Position numbers and translations under genes: made by a program. The notes below the pieces were generated by a model. It saw nothing but the letters and a program-made list of their open reading frames with translations. It did not search any database and was not told where the DNA came from. Below are positions 1 to 6,467 of a stretch of 44,543 nt of DNA, piece after piece. The stretch is from an uncultured Collinsella sp. (lineage in GTDB: Bacteria; Actinomycetota; Coriobacteriia; Coriobacteriales; Coriobacteriaceae): the NCBI GenBank assembly GCA_959596505.1, contig CAUFWM010000008.1, positions 1-44,543 of the forward strand, read 5' to 3'. Each line of letters starts with the position of its first letter. Within the stretch, counting starts at the first letter, position 1.

Positions 1-290
1 TGCACGTTAATGTCATAGACATTCTGCTGGTCAAAATAGGCGTCGACCGAATCGCGCAGGTCCTCGCAGCCCGCCTTAAGGCCGCACATCACGCTCACGC
101 CGAGCGCGGTGATGACCACGATGGACAAAAAGCGCTTAAGACTGCCTCGGATTGTGCGGTAGATGCCGCGGCGAAAAACCGTCGGCACCATATCGTTTGA
201 GCTTTGAGCGGTACGGTAGGTCGTAAAATCCTGCTCGCGCTCCGTATTCTGCGCGTCGTGGCGTAGGCTGTTTTGGCGATCTTGGTCCAT
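1..290 (-). CDS. FtsX-like ABC transporter permease, N-terminal part (cut by window edge)
   Basis: The ATG at 288-290 opens a frame that runs off the left edge (96 codons visible). Residues 1-40 are polar and cytoplasmic. A hydrophobic segment (about residues 52-67) follows a basic FRRGIYRTIRGSLKRF stretch, as at the first membrane helix of MacB/FtsX-type permeases. The residues after it (KAGCEDLRDSVDAYFDQQNVYDINV) look like the start of the large extracytoplasmic domain. The gene begins 5 nt after the stop of the ATPase at 296-997, so the two are almost certainly one translationally coupled operon encoding one transporter. The substrate cannot be read from this fragment. Confidence 0.8.
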   Translation of the reverse strand, partial: MDQDRQNSLRHDAQNTEREQDFTTYRTAQSSNDMVPTVFRRGIYRTIRGSLKRFLSIVVITALGVSVMCGLKAGCEDLRDSVDAYFDQQNVYDINV

Positions 291-295
291 GGGCG

Positions 296-997
296 CTACC
301 ACTCGATCGTCTCGATAGGCACGGGATTTTGCTGGACCGTCTCGCTCTCCACGCGGCCGCTCCTAAAGCGGATCAGACGATCGGCCATGGGCGCCAGCGC
401 GGAGTTGTGGGTGATGATGATGACCGTAATGCCCTGCTTGCGGCAAGTGTCCTGCAGCAGCTGCAAGATCTGCTTGCCGGTTTTATAGTCAAGTGCGCCC
501 GTGGGCTCGTCGCACAAAAGCAGCTTGGGGTTCTTTGCCAGCGCGCGGGCAATGGACACGCGCTGCTGCTCGCCGCCCGAAAGCTGCGCGGGGAAGTTGG
601 CGAGGCGCTCACCCAAGCCAACCTGGCAAAGCGTTTGCTCGGCATCGAGCGAATCGGGGCAGATTTGCGCCGCAAGCTCAACATTTTCGAGCGCCGTCAG
701 GTTGGGGACCAGATTGTAGAACTGGAAGACAAAGCCGACATCGGCGCGGCGGTATTCCACGAGCTGAGCCTCGTTGGCGGAGCTCACGTCGCGCCCGTCC
801 ACCGTCACGGTGCCGGAGGTCGCCGTATCCATGCCGCCCAGAATGTTGAGCGCCGTGGTCTTGCCGGCACCCGAAGCACCCAGAATGATGGCGAGCTCGC
901 CGCGCTCGACCGTAAAGCTCGCGCCGTCGAGTGCGTGAATGCGGGCGTCGCCCTCGCCGTATGCCTTGATGACGTCTTTGAATTCGATATAAGCCAT
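296..997 (-). CDS. ABC transporter ATP-binding protein (MacB/LolD type)
   Basis: A 233-residue ATPase subunit, the usual size for the MacB/LolD/FtsE group that pairs with FtsX-type permeases. Walker A is GASGAGKT at residues 40-47. The signature LSGGEQQR and the Walker B stretch LLLCDEPTGALD with its catalytic Glu are intact. An H-loop histidine is present in IIITHNSA. It would power the permease that starts 5 nt downstream (1-290). Such pairs move lipids, peptides or antibiotics or act on the envelope; the substrate is unknown. A modest purine-rich site precedes the ATG. An AT-rich stretch around 1021-1045 may carry the promoter, but I cannot place it firmly. Confidence 0.93.
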   Translation of the reverse strand: MAYIEFKDVIKAYGEGDARIHALDGASFTVERGELAIILGASGAGKTTALNILGGMDTATSGTVTVDGRDVSSANEAQLVEYRRADVGFVFQFYNLVPNLTALENVELAAQICPDSLDAEQTLCQVGLGERLANFPAQLSGGEQQRVSIARALAKNPKLLLCDEPTGALDYKTGKQILQLLQDTCRKQGITVIIITHNSALAPMADRLIRFRSGRVESETVQQNPVPIETIEW

Positions 998-1053
998 CGA
1001 TCGGTTCCCATCTGGTCGGATAACTCTTTAGTATTACCCATTTCGCACCGACT

Positions 1054-1092
1054 AAAAAGGGACGGGTTTATTTTGGCAGGTTCTATATGGGG
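1054..1092 (+). repeat. Dispersed ~39-bp repeat, copy 1
   Basis: This stretch (key words GGGACGGGTTTATTTTGG and CAGGTTCTATATGGGG) matches the reverse complement of 38322-38360 with few differences (GGGACAGGTTTATTTTGG, CAGGTTTTATCTGGG). The two copies are about 37 kb apart, in opposite orientation, and both intergenic. It is short and has no open frame. It could be a REP-like element or a shared regulatory sequence. Confidence 0.6.
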
Positions 1093-1198
1093 AAACGGCA
1101 GCTATAGATGAGGCGCCGGGGAGGCAGAGAAATCATCGATGGGGTCAGGCCGACCGCCAAACACAACGCACGCATCTCAATCTGTCAGCCAAATCATT

Positions 1199-1212
1199 CG
1201 AACAACTGTTCG
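1199..1212 (+). promoter_or_regulatory. Candidate LexA (SOS) box upstream of the GyrI-like gene
   Basis: CGAACAACTGTTCG is a perfect 6-2-6 palindrome. It matches the Gram-positive/actinobacterial LexA consensus CGAACRNRYGTTYG at all but one position. It lies just upstream of overlapping -10-like TATGAT words at 1217-1227, about where a -35 box would sit, so a bound repressor would block the promoter. The site is 57 bp before the ATG at 1269. LexA itself is not encoded in the window. Confidence 0.6.
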
Positions 1213-1268
1213 TTTCTATGATATGATTCCGCTATCTAAGCAGGCCAATACGCAGAAAGGCGGCCAAC

Positions 1269-1907
1269 ATGGCGTTCGACTTTAAGAAGGAATGCAAGGA
1301 GCTCTACAGACCTGCAAGCAAGCCGAGTATCATAACTGTCCCGCCTATGAGCTACGTTGCCGTTCGCGGAAAGGGCGACCCAAATACCGAAGGTGGCGAG
1401 TATCAAAATGCCCTGCCGCTGCTTTACGGCATCGCCTATACCGTCAAGATGTCAAAGAAAGGCTCAAGGAGTATCGAGGGCTATTTCGACTTTGTGGTAC
1501 CGCCGCTCGAGGGCTTCTGGTGGCAAGACTCCCCGAGCGGCGACATCGATTATGTACGCAAGGACGATTTCAACTTTATCTCGTGCATCCGCCTGCCCGA
1601 TTTCGTCACTCAGGATGACTTTGACTGGGCGGTCGCGGAAGCCACGGCCAAAAAGAAACTGGACTTTTCTGCCGTCGAGCTGCTTAAAGTTGACGAGGGT
1701 CTCTGCGTTCAATGCATGCATACCGGACCCTACGACAACGAACCGGCGACCGTAAACGCTATGCATGAATTAATGACCGAGCAGGGCTATGTCCCCGACT
1801 TCTCAGACTCCCGTTTACATCACGAAATCTATCTCTCCGATCCACGCAAATGTGCACCGGAGAAACTTAAGACCGTGGTTCGTCATCCTATCAAGCGCGC
1901 TGAATAG
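1269..1907 (+). CDS. GyrI-like small-molecule-binding domain protein
   Basis: A 212-residue cytosolic protein made entirely of a GyrI-like (SOUL/SRPBCC-type alpha/beta) domain, without the DNA-binding half of AraC/MerR regulators. It resembles stand-alone members such as Listeria Lin2189: FDFKKECKELY at the N-terminus, the VAVRGKGDPN turn, YTVKMSKKG, and the aromatic VPPLEGFWWQ segment lining the pocket. Family knowledge: stand-alone GyrI-like proteins bind hydrophobic ligands, and some hydrolyse cyclopropanoid DNA-alkylating natural products. A good ribosome site (AGAAAGGCGG) precedes the ATG. With a LexA-like palindrome at 1199-1212, a role in defence against DNA-damaging compounds is an attractive inference, not shown. 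The gene stands alone. Confidence 0.85.
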   Translation: MAFDFKKECKELYRPASKPSIITVPPMSYVAVRGKGDPNTEGGEYQNALPLLYGIAYTVKMSKKGSRSIEGYFDFVVPPLEGFWWQDSPSGDIDYVRKDDFNFISCIRLPDFVTQDDFDWAVAEATAKKKLDFSAVELLKVDEGLCVQCMHTGPYDNEPATVNAMHELMTEQGYVPDFSDSRLHHEIYLSDPRKCAPEKLKTVVRHPIKRAE

Positions 1908-1980
1908 CGTGGAGCGTCATTTCACGCGCTAGGTTTTAAGCCAGCCAACCAGCCGCCTCCTAGGCTGTCAAGCAATTATC

Positions 1981-2007
1981 TTGACGCGGCCCGTCGCATC
2001 TTATAAG
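1981..2007 (+). promoter_or_regulatory. Candidate promoter for the abi remnant
   Basis: TTGACG (1981-1986) and TATAAG (2002-2007) with a 15-bp spacer, shorter than optimal, on the correct strand about 70 bp before the ATG at 2079. Between promoter and gene, AAGCCTCT (about 2029) and AGAGGCTT (about 2068) could pair and hide the ribosome site. Confidence 0.35.
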
Positions 2008-2078
2008 TTTGTTTTGCTAAAGCTGGAAAGCCTCTCAACGATGCGCAACTCCAGCTCTTTTTCTATCAAGAGGCTTAA

Positions 2079-2425
2079 ATGAAATACCAAAAGTCGTGGA
2101 TATCCATCAACGAACAGATAGCGCTATTGACAGAAAACAAGGGTCTTAAGTGCTCTGATCAAAGCGAACTCGAGCGAGCTTTGGTCGAAGTCGGCTACTA
2201 CAGACTGTCGGCCTACTGGTTTCTCTACAAAACCAAATGCAAGTCCGGGATTACCATCTTTCGCGAAGGCACAACATTCGAAACCATCATCTGCTCGTAT
2301 GAATTTGACTGAGCCCTCCGGCAGCTAATGTTTGATGCGGTCGACAGAATTGAGATCTACCTCAGAAGCAAGATTGCCTATCTTGCCTCTGAAGAACGCG
2401 GACCTTTCTGTTATCCAGATGTCGC
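2079..2425 (+). pseudogene. Abi family (Abi_2/AbiD-AbiF) gene, interrupted by a stop and truncated
   Basis: The first 77 codons encode a typical Abi_2 start: KSWISINEQIALLTENKGL, then VEVGYYRLSAYWFLY. The frame stops at TGA 2310-2312 and then continues in the same frame with ALRQLMFDAVDRIEIYLRSK and IAYLASEERGPF, clearly the next part of the same domain. In relatives an Arg commonly follows the YEFD motif, so a CGA-to-TGA change is the simplest explanation. The homology ends near GPFCYPD (about 2425) and the DNA passes straight into the tail of an unrelated channel gene. Abi proteins abort phage infection. This copy lacks its C-terminal half and is very likely dead. Confidence 0.8.
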
Positions 2426-2641
2426 CATAACGAGGCTCAACTCGGCATGTCCATCGCGCTTTGCGCCGCGCTGGGCTACGCAGCCGTCTTTTGCAGCGCC
2501 ACCAATACACTGTTCGCGCCCATCCTGATTGGCTGTGAAGTCTTCGGCTTTGGTAACTTGCCGATGTTCTTTATTGTCTGCGTCGTGGCTTATCTGTTCA
2601 ACATGGATAAGTCCATCTACGCCCTGCAGGAGCGGGCGTAG
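2426..2641 (+). pseudogene. ClC-type chloride channel, C-terminal remnant
   Basis: About 71 codons ending at TAG 2639-2641 encode two hydrophobic helices and the tail FNMDKSIYALQERA. They resemble the last membrane helices of voltage-gated ClC channels/antiporters (GCEVFGFGNLPMFFIVCVVA; the tail matches the 'K-S-I-Y-x-x-Q' end of the family). An ATG at 2447 could open a 64-residue frame, but a ClC protein needs about 400 residues. The upstream part is missing, replaced by abi sequence in a different frame, so this is a deletion scar, not a small gene. The exact join (about 2415-2430) is uncertain. Confidence 0.65.
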
Positions 2642-2668
2642 ATCGATGTCCAGGCAGGTGGTCTCAGC

Positions 2669-2820
2669 CGGAAACGGCGTCCCACTCTGAGGCTGTATTC
2701 CGGGACACGGTTTCCGCTTGGAACGCCATTCGGAAAGCGCATCCCGCTTTAAAACGGAATTCCGGGACGTAGTTTCCGTCTGAGCCTCCATTCGGAAAGC
2801 ATGTCCCGTTCTTTCACGGC
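2669..2820 (+). repeat. 62-bp tandem repeat, about 2.5 copies
   Basis: Two full units start at 2697 and 2759 (both ATTCCGGGAC...), 62 bp apart, preceded by a half unit at about 2669-2696. Shared words are ATTCCGGGAC, TTTCCG, CCATTCGGAAAGC and TCCCG. Inside each unit CGGGA/TCCCG and TTTCCG/CGGAAA face each other as inverted repeats, so each could fold into a hairpin. The array lies between the pseudogene scar and the 3' end of ogt. No coding potential is seen. Confidence 0.75.
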
Positions 2821-2847
2821 ATCTTGGCTATGCAAAGTGCTCGAACG

Positions 2848-3426
2848 TTAGTCCTCGTACGCGCCCTCAAGCCGAAGCAGCCACTCCTTGCGGTCAAGCC
2901 CGCCGGCATACCCGTTAAGCGAACCATCGGCGGCAACCACGCGATGGCACGGCACAATAATCGAAATGGGATTGCGCGCGACCGCGGCCCCCACGGCACG
3001 GGGAGACGCAACGGGTGCTTCGTTTCCCGATACACGATGTCGAGCCGTAACACGCTGGGCGATCTCACCATACGTAGCGACCTCGCCACGCGGGATAGAA
3101 AGCAGCTCAAACCAAACCTCGCGCTGAAACGCCGTACCAATCATATGCAACGGCGGCGTAAACCGAGGCTCCTGCCCCGCAAAATAAGCATTCAGCCAAG
3201 CCCAAGAACGCTCAAGTACCGACGAGGCAGCACCGTTTGTCGGATTCACCGAAGACATGCCGCCAGCACCAGAAACCGCATCGGCGCCTTCAACATGTTC
3301 GGGATCTTCTTTGAGAAGCGTGGAGCCAAAGTGCTCCTGCCCCTCAAACCAAAGCCCCGTCAAACCGCGGCCATCAGCGGCAAGCAGGATTTCGCCCAAA
3401 GGCGAAGCAAACGTCGTCGTGACCAC
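2848..3426 (-). CDS. ogt: Methylated-DNA--protein-cysteine methyltransferase
   Basis: A suicide repair enzyme that removes alkyl groups from O6-alkylguanine onto its own cysteine. The active site PCHRVV holds Cys160. The helix-turn-helix YGEIAQRV (119-126) and the C-terminal GYAGGLDRKEWLLRLEG (172-188) are family hallmarks. Length 192 residues is slightly above the norm: a 12-13-residue insert (about 130-142) sits between AQRVTAR and AVGAAVARNP, and a low-complexity loop lies at 45-68. The start is GTG at 3424-3426 behind a clear AAGGAG site. It is downstream of asd on the same strand but separated by 350 bp containing a long hairpin, so probably its own unit. Confidence 0.93.
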   Translation of the reverse strand: MVTTTFASPLGEILLAADGRGLTGLWFEGQEHFGSTLLKEDPEHVEGADAVSGAGGMSSVNPTNGAASSVLERSWAWLNAYFAGQEPRFTPPLHMIGTAFQREVWFELLSIPRGEVATYGEIAQRVTARHRVSGNEAPVASPRAVGAAVARNPISIIVPCHRVVAADGSLNGYAGGLDRKEWLLRLEGAYED

Positions 3427-3504
3427 CAGCGGCTCCTTTCAAAACTCCGCAACATAATACCGCGAATTGTGCAGACAACCCCAATCGACCCCACAGTCCC
3501 CAAA

Positions 3505-3533
3505 GGCGGCAGGCGCAAAGCGCCGAGGCCGCC
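3505..3533. other. Small GC-rich nested hairpin in the ogt-asd gap
   Basis: GGCGGC (3505-3510) pairs with GCCGCC (3528-3533), enclosing GGCGC-AAA-GCGCC. There is no T-run, so it is not a classical terminator. Apart from this and the long hairpin at 3635-3764, the 350-bp gap 3427-3776 shows nothing recognisable. Confidence 0.4.
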
Positions 3534-3634
3534 GCCGGGACCAGGGCTCGCAACAGCCACGCGCCCCCACATCAGCCCAGCGGCCTCAACCAACAACAGC
3601 CCCATCGCAGGCCGCTCGCAGCAGCGTCACCGCA

Positions 3635-3764
3635 GGCGGGGGCCGGGCTTAGTTTTCAGAACACTCCGCAGACCAGTGTGGCGCCTTGTCCGCGGCTCCG
3701 AAGGAGCAGGACAAGGCGCCACACATGGTCGAGGACGTTCTGAAAACCAAGCCCGGCCCCCGCC
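3635..3764 (-). repeat. Long intergenic hairpin, family member A (downstream of asd)
   Basis: A 28-bp outer stem (3635-3662 with 3737-3764, one mismatch) encloses an inner stem (TGTGGCGCCTTGTCC at 3677-3691 with 3709-3723) and a small apical hairpin that reads CTC-CTTCG-GAG on the minus strand. Between the stems, TCCGCAGACC (3665-3674) faces GGTCGAGGAC (3727-3736): paired ends around an asymmetric GCA/GA internal loop. The same internal loop and a CTTCG apex occur at 9096-9222 and 21515-21659 with unrelated stem sequences. It begins 13 nt past the asd stop and has no T-run. Confidence 0.8.
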
Positions 3765-3776
3765 GGACAGGTCACA

Positions 3777-4802
3777 CTACTCGCAGAGCAGCTTAGCGAT
3801 CTGGACGGCGTTGGTTGCCGCGCCCTTACGGATTTGGTCGCCGCAGCACCAGAAGGTGATGCCACGCGCAGCCTCGGGGTTCGAGATGTCGCGGCGCACG
3901 CGACCGACCCAAATCAGGTCCTGGTCGGAGGTGTCCATCGGCATGGGGAAGCGGTCGCGTGCATCCTCGGCAGCCATATCGTCAACCAGCTTGACGCCGG
4001 GAGCGGAAGCCAGCGCAGCACGGGCCTCCTCGACCGTGATGTCGCGCTCAAACTCGAGCGTAATGCTCTCGGAGTGCGAGCGCAGCACGGGCACGCGCAC
4101 GCAAGTGCAGTTCACGCGCAGCTCGGGCAGATGCATGATCTTGCGGCCCTCGTTCTGCAGTTTCATCTCCTCGGAGGTAAAGCCCTCCTCCTTGACGCCG
4201 CCAATCTGCGGAATAAGGTTGCTCGCGAGCTGGGCGGCAAACGCGCGCGGCTCGGGAATCTCCTCGCCACGGCCCAGAGCGGCCAGCTGAGCCTCAAGCT
4301 CGGCCATACCGGGAGCGCCAGCACCCGAAGCCGCCTGGTACGTCGAGACGATCATGCGCTTCACGCCGGCGAGCTGATGCAGCGGCCACGTGGGAACCAG
4401 GCCGATGATGGTCGCGCAGTTGGGATTGGCGATAAGGCCGTGATGCCATTTGATATCGTCGGCATTGATCTCGGGCACGACCAGCGGCACCTCGGGATCC
4501 ATGCGGAAGGCATGGCTGTTGTCGACCACGACGGCGCCGCGCTTTACGGCCTCGGGCAGCAATTCCTTGGCGATATCGTCGCCGGCAGCGCCAAGCACAA
4601 TGTCACAGCCCTCAAAGGCCTCGGGGCAAGCCTCTTCGATCACGATTTGCTCGCCGCGGAACTCAACGGTCTTGCCCGCGGAGCGTGCGCTTGCCAACAG
4701 CTTGAGCTTGCCGACCGGGAACTCCTGCTCGTTGAGGCACTCGAGCATCTGGGTGCCCACGGCTCCCGTCGCGCCCAAAATAGCAACCGTGTACTGTTTC
4801 AT
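3777..4802 (-). CDS. asd: Aspartate-semialdehyde dehydrogenase
   Basis: Reduces aspartyl phosphate to aspartate semialdehyde with NADPH, the branch-point step toward lysine/diaminopimelate, threonine and methionine. The Rossmann motif GATGAVG is at 10-16. The catalytic cysteine is Cys129 in ANPNCATI and the catalytic His is His243 in LRSHSES. Length 341 is normal. I start it at ATG 4800-4802 (MKQYTVAILGATG), which follows a strong AAAGGGGGAAGC site; an in-frame upstream ATG at 4889 would add a non-homologous hydrophobic leader. It lies downstream of lysC on the same strand, 173 bp away, with hairpins in the gap. Confidence 0.96.
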   Translation of the reverse strand: MKQYTVAILGATGAVGTQMLECLNEQEFPVGKLKLLASARSAGKTVEFRGEQIVIEEACPEAFEGCDIVLGAAGDDIAKELLPEAVKRGAVVVDNSHAFRMDPEVPLVVPEINADDIKWHHGLIANPNCATIIGLVPTWPLHQLAGVKRMIVSTYQAASGAGAPGMAELEAQLAALGRGEEIPEPRAFAAQLASNLIPQIGGVKEEGFTSEEMKLQNEGRKIMHLPELRVNCTCVRVPVLRSHSESITLEFERDITVEEARAALASAPGVKLVDDMAAEDARDRFPMPMDTSDQDLIWVGRVRRDISNPEAARGITFWCCGDQIRKGAATNAVQIAKLLCE

Positions 4803-4879
4803 GCTTCCCCCTTTAAAGGTTGTGGCTTTTGCCCGCACGCCGAGCAGGCCGATTATTGTTGCCAGTTTATACAAGAACA

Positions 4880-4900
4880 GGGCGGGCATGAAACCCGCCC
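4880..4900 (-). terminator. GC-rich hairpin between lysC and asd
   Basis: GGGCGGG (4880-4886) and CCCGCCC (4894-4900) form a perfect 7-bp stem with a 7-nt loop. Read on the minus strand it is followed by TGTTCTTGTATAAA, too mixed for a canonical terminator. It could attenuate read-through from lysC to asd. The TATAAA word just beyond may be a -10 for a separate asd promoter. Confidence 0.4.
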
Positions 4901-4934
4901 CGTCGAAACGAAACCGAAACGAAACGCCCCGCCG

Positions 4935-4964
4935 TAGATTTTTGAGACATGACCCAAAAATCTA
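4935..4964 (-). terminator. Hairpin just downstream of lysC
   Basis: TAGATTTTT (4935-4943) and AAAAATCTA (4956-4964) are perfect 9-bp arms with a 12-nt loop, 11 nt after the lysC stop. The T-run in the 3' arm on the minus strand could help termination, but the stem is AT-rich and weak. Confidence 0.45.
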
Positions 4965-4975
4965 TCGAGCAGTCG

Positions 4976-6364
4976 CTACTTTTTGAGCGCGGCCAGGGTG
5001 GGATCGGCCGGCGCGGGGGCCTCCAAGTCGGAGACCTTCACAATGCCGTTCTCATCGGAGAAGGCACGGTAAATGGTCTGAATCGCCAGGTCGAAGTCCT
5101 TCTCCTCGACGCCGATAATGATGTTGATCTCGTCGCAGCTCTGCGAAATCATGCGCACGCTCACGCCGGCCTGGCCAAGCATACCAAACAGATGGCCCGA
5201 GATACCTGCGCGGCCGCGCAGGTTACGGCCGACGGTAGCGATGAGCGCCAGGCCCTCGACAACCTCGATCTCGAGCGGTTCGACCTCCTGCTGAATGTCG
5301 CCCACGAGCGAGTACAGCGAATCGTGAACGTCCTGCTCCTGCACCACGGCGCCAAAGCGGTCAACACCGGTGGGCATGTGCTCGACGGAGACGTCATAGC
5401 GCTCGAAGACCGAAAGCGCACGGCGCATAAAGCCGACGCGGGGCTTGGTGCGGTCGCGGGCGACGTTGATGGCGACAAAACCGCGCTTGCCGGTCACGCC
5501 GGTAATGATGGGCTCTGCCTCGCCCTCGTCAGCCGTCTCGCTAATGATGGTGCCGGGGTCCTGCGGCGCATTGGTGTTCTTGATGACCAGCGGAATACCC
5601 GCCTCACGCACGGGGAACACGGCCTCCTCGTGCAGGACGCTTGCACCCATGTACGAAAGCTCGCGCAGCTCCTCGTAGGTAACGCGGGCGATGGGCTGAG
5701 CCTCGGGAACAATACGCGGATCGGCGGAATAGAAGCCCGAGACGTCGGTCCAGTTCTCGTACAGGTCGGCGCCCAGGCACTTGGCCAGGATCGAGCCCGA
5801 GATATCGCCGCCGCCACGGTCGAGCAGCTTGATCTGGCCCTCTCGCGTCGCGCCGTAGAAACCGGGCATAACAAAGCCGCCCTGCTGGCCGTACTCCTGC
5901 ACCAGCTCGGAGGTGCGATTCATGCTGAGCGTACCGTCGTGATGGAACGCCACAACCGTCGCGGCGTCCAGGAACGGTAGGCCCAGGTACTCAGCCATCA
6001 GGCGAGCGGTAAAGTACTCGCCGCGGCTCACAAGCTCCTCGGTGGAGTAGCCGCCCGAGCGGGCGCGCTCGGCAAAGGCCGCGAACTCCTCGCGGATGGG
6101 ATAGGTGAGCTCCAACTCGTCAGCGATATCAAAATAGCGCTGGCCGATGTCCTCGAGTAGTTCCTCGCACGACACGTGATACTTAACGTGCGCGTTAACC
6201 AGGTAGAGCAGGTCGGTTACCTTAGTGTCGCCCTTAAAGCGGCGGCCGCAGGCGGAAACCACCACAAAACGGCGGGCAGGGTCGGCATCGACGATGGCCT
6301 TGATCTTCTTAAAGTGTTCGGCGTCGGCGACCGAAGAGCCGCCAAACTTGGCAATCTTAATCAT
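4976..6364 (-). CDS. lysC: Aspartate kinase
   Basis: Phosphorylates aspartate, the first step of the aspartate amino-acid family. The 462-residue protein has the amino-acid-kinase fold with KFGGSS at 6-11, the substrate-loop motif EELVSRGEYFTARL and GGGDISGS, followed by two ACT domains (about residues 300-445; GVSVRMISQS lies in the second). This size matches the long, feedback-inhibited class rather than the 400-residue alpha/beta type. No lysine-riboswitch-sized leader exists: only 103 bp separate it from thrC on the other strand. The ATG at 6362-6364 has an AGAAAGG site. Allosteric inhibition by lysine or threonine is expected from the family. Confidence 0.95.
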   Translation of the reverse strand: MIKIAKFGGSSVADAEHFKKIKAIVDADPARRFVVVSACGRRFKGDTKVTDLLYLVNAHVKYHVSCEELLEDIGQRYFDIADELELTYPIREEFAAFAERARSGGYSTEELVSRGEYFTARLMAEYLGLPFLDAATVVAFHHDGTLSMNRTSELVQEYGQQGGFVMPGFYGATREGQIKLLDRGGGDISGSILAKCLGADLYENWTDVSGFYSADPRIVPEAQPIARVTYEELRELSYMGASVLHEEAVFPVREAGIPLVIKNTNAPQDPGTIISETADEGEAEPIITGVTGKRGFVAINVARDRTKPRVGFMRRALSVFERYDVSVEHMPTGVDRFGAVVQEQDVHDSLYSLVGDIQQEVEPLEIEVVEGLALIATVGRNLRGRAGISGHLFGMLGQAGVSVRMISQSCDEINIIIGVEEKDFDLAIQTIYRAFSDENGIVKVSDLEAPAPADPTLAALKK

Positions 6365-6467
6365 GGGCTTGAGGTTACCTTTCTAAAAGCCTCTGCAAAC
6401 CTGTTTTGCGCGCTCTGATACCATGGTTTCACCGATTGGGACCAAGGCATCCGAGGAGCAGTGTTAT
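6365..6467. promoter_or_regulatory. Divergent promoter region lysC / thrC
   Basis: The 103-bp gap must hold promoters for both divergent genes. On the plus strand an extended -10-like TGATACCAT (about 6416-6424) is the best candidate for thrC. No long leader, riboswitch or T-box fits in the space. Confidence 0.4.

Noticed and set aside
2447..2641. A 64-codon small membrane protein
   Set aside because: It matches only the end of the ClC channel family and lacks a ribosome site; it is better explained as a remnant.
3635..3764. Ordinary intrinsic terminator
   Set aside because: The stem is far longer than needed, no T-run follows on either strand, and internal and apical loops are conserved with two other elements.
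2824..4290. A 488-codon plus-strand frame across ogt, the long hairpin and asd
   Set aside because: It runs antisense through two clear genes and an inverted repeat, and is Arg/Pro-rich without domains.
6365..6467. Lysine riboswitch or T-box upstream of lysC/thrC
   Set aside because: Only 103 bp separate the divergent genes, too little for either, and no conserved motif was seen.
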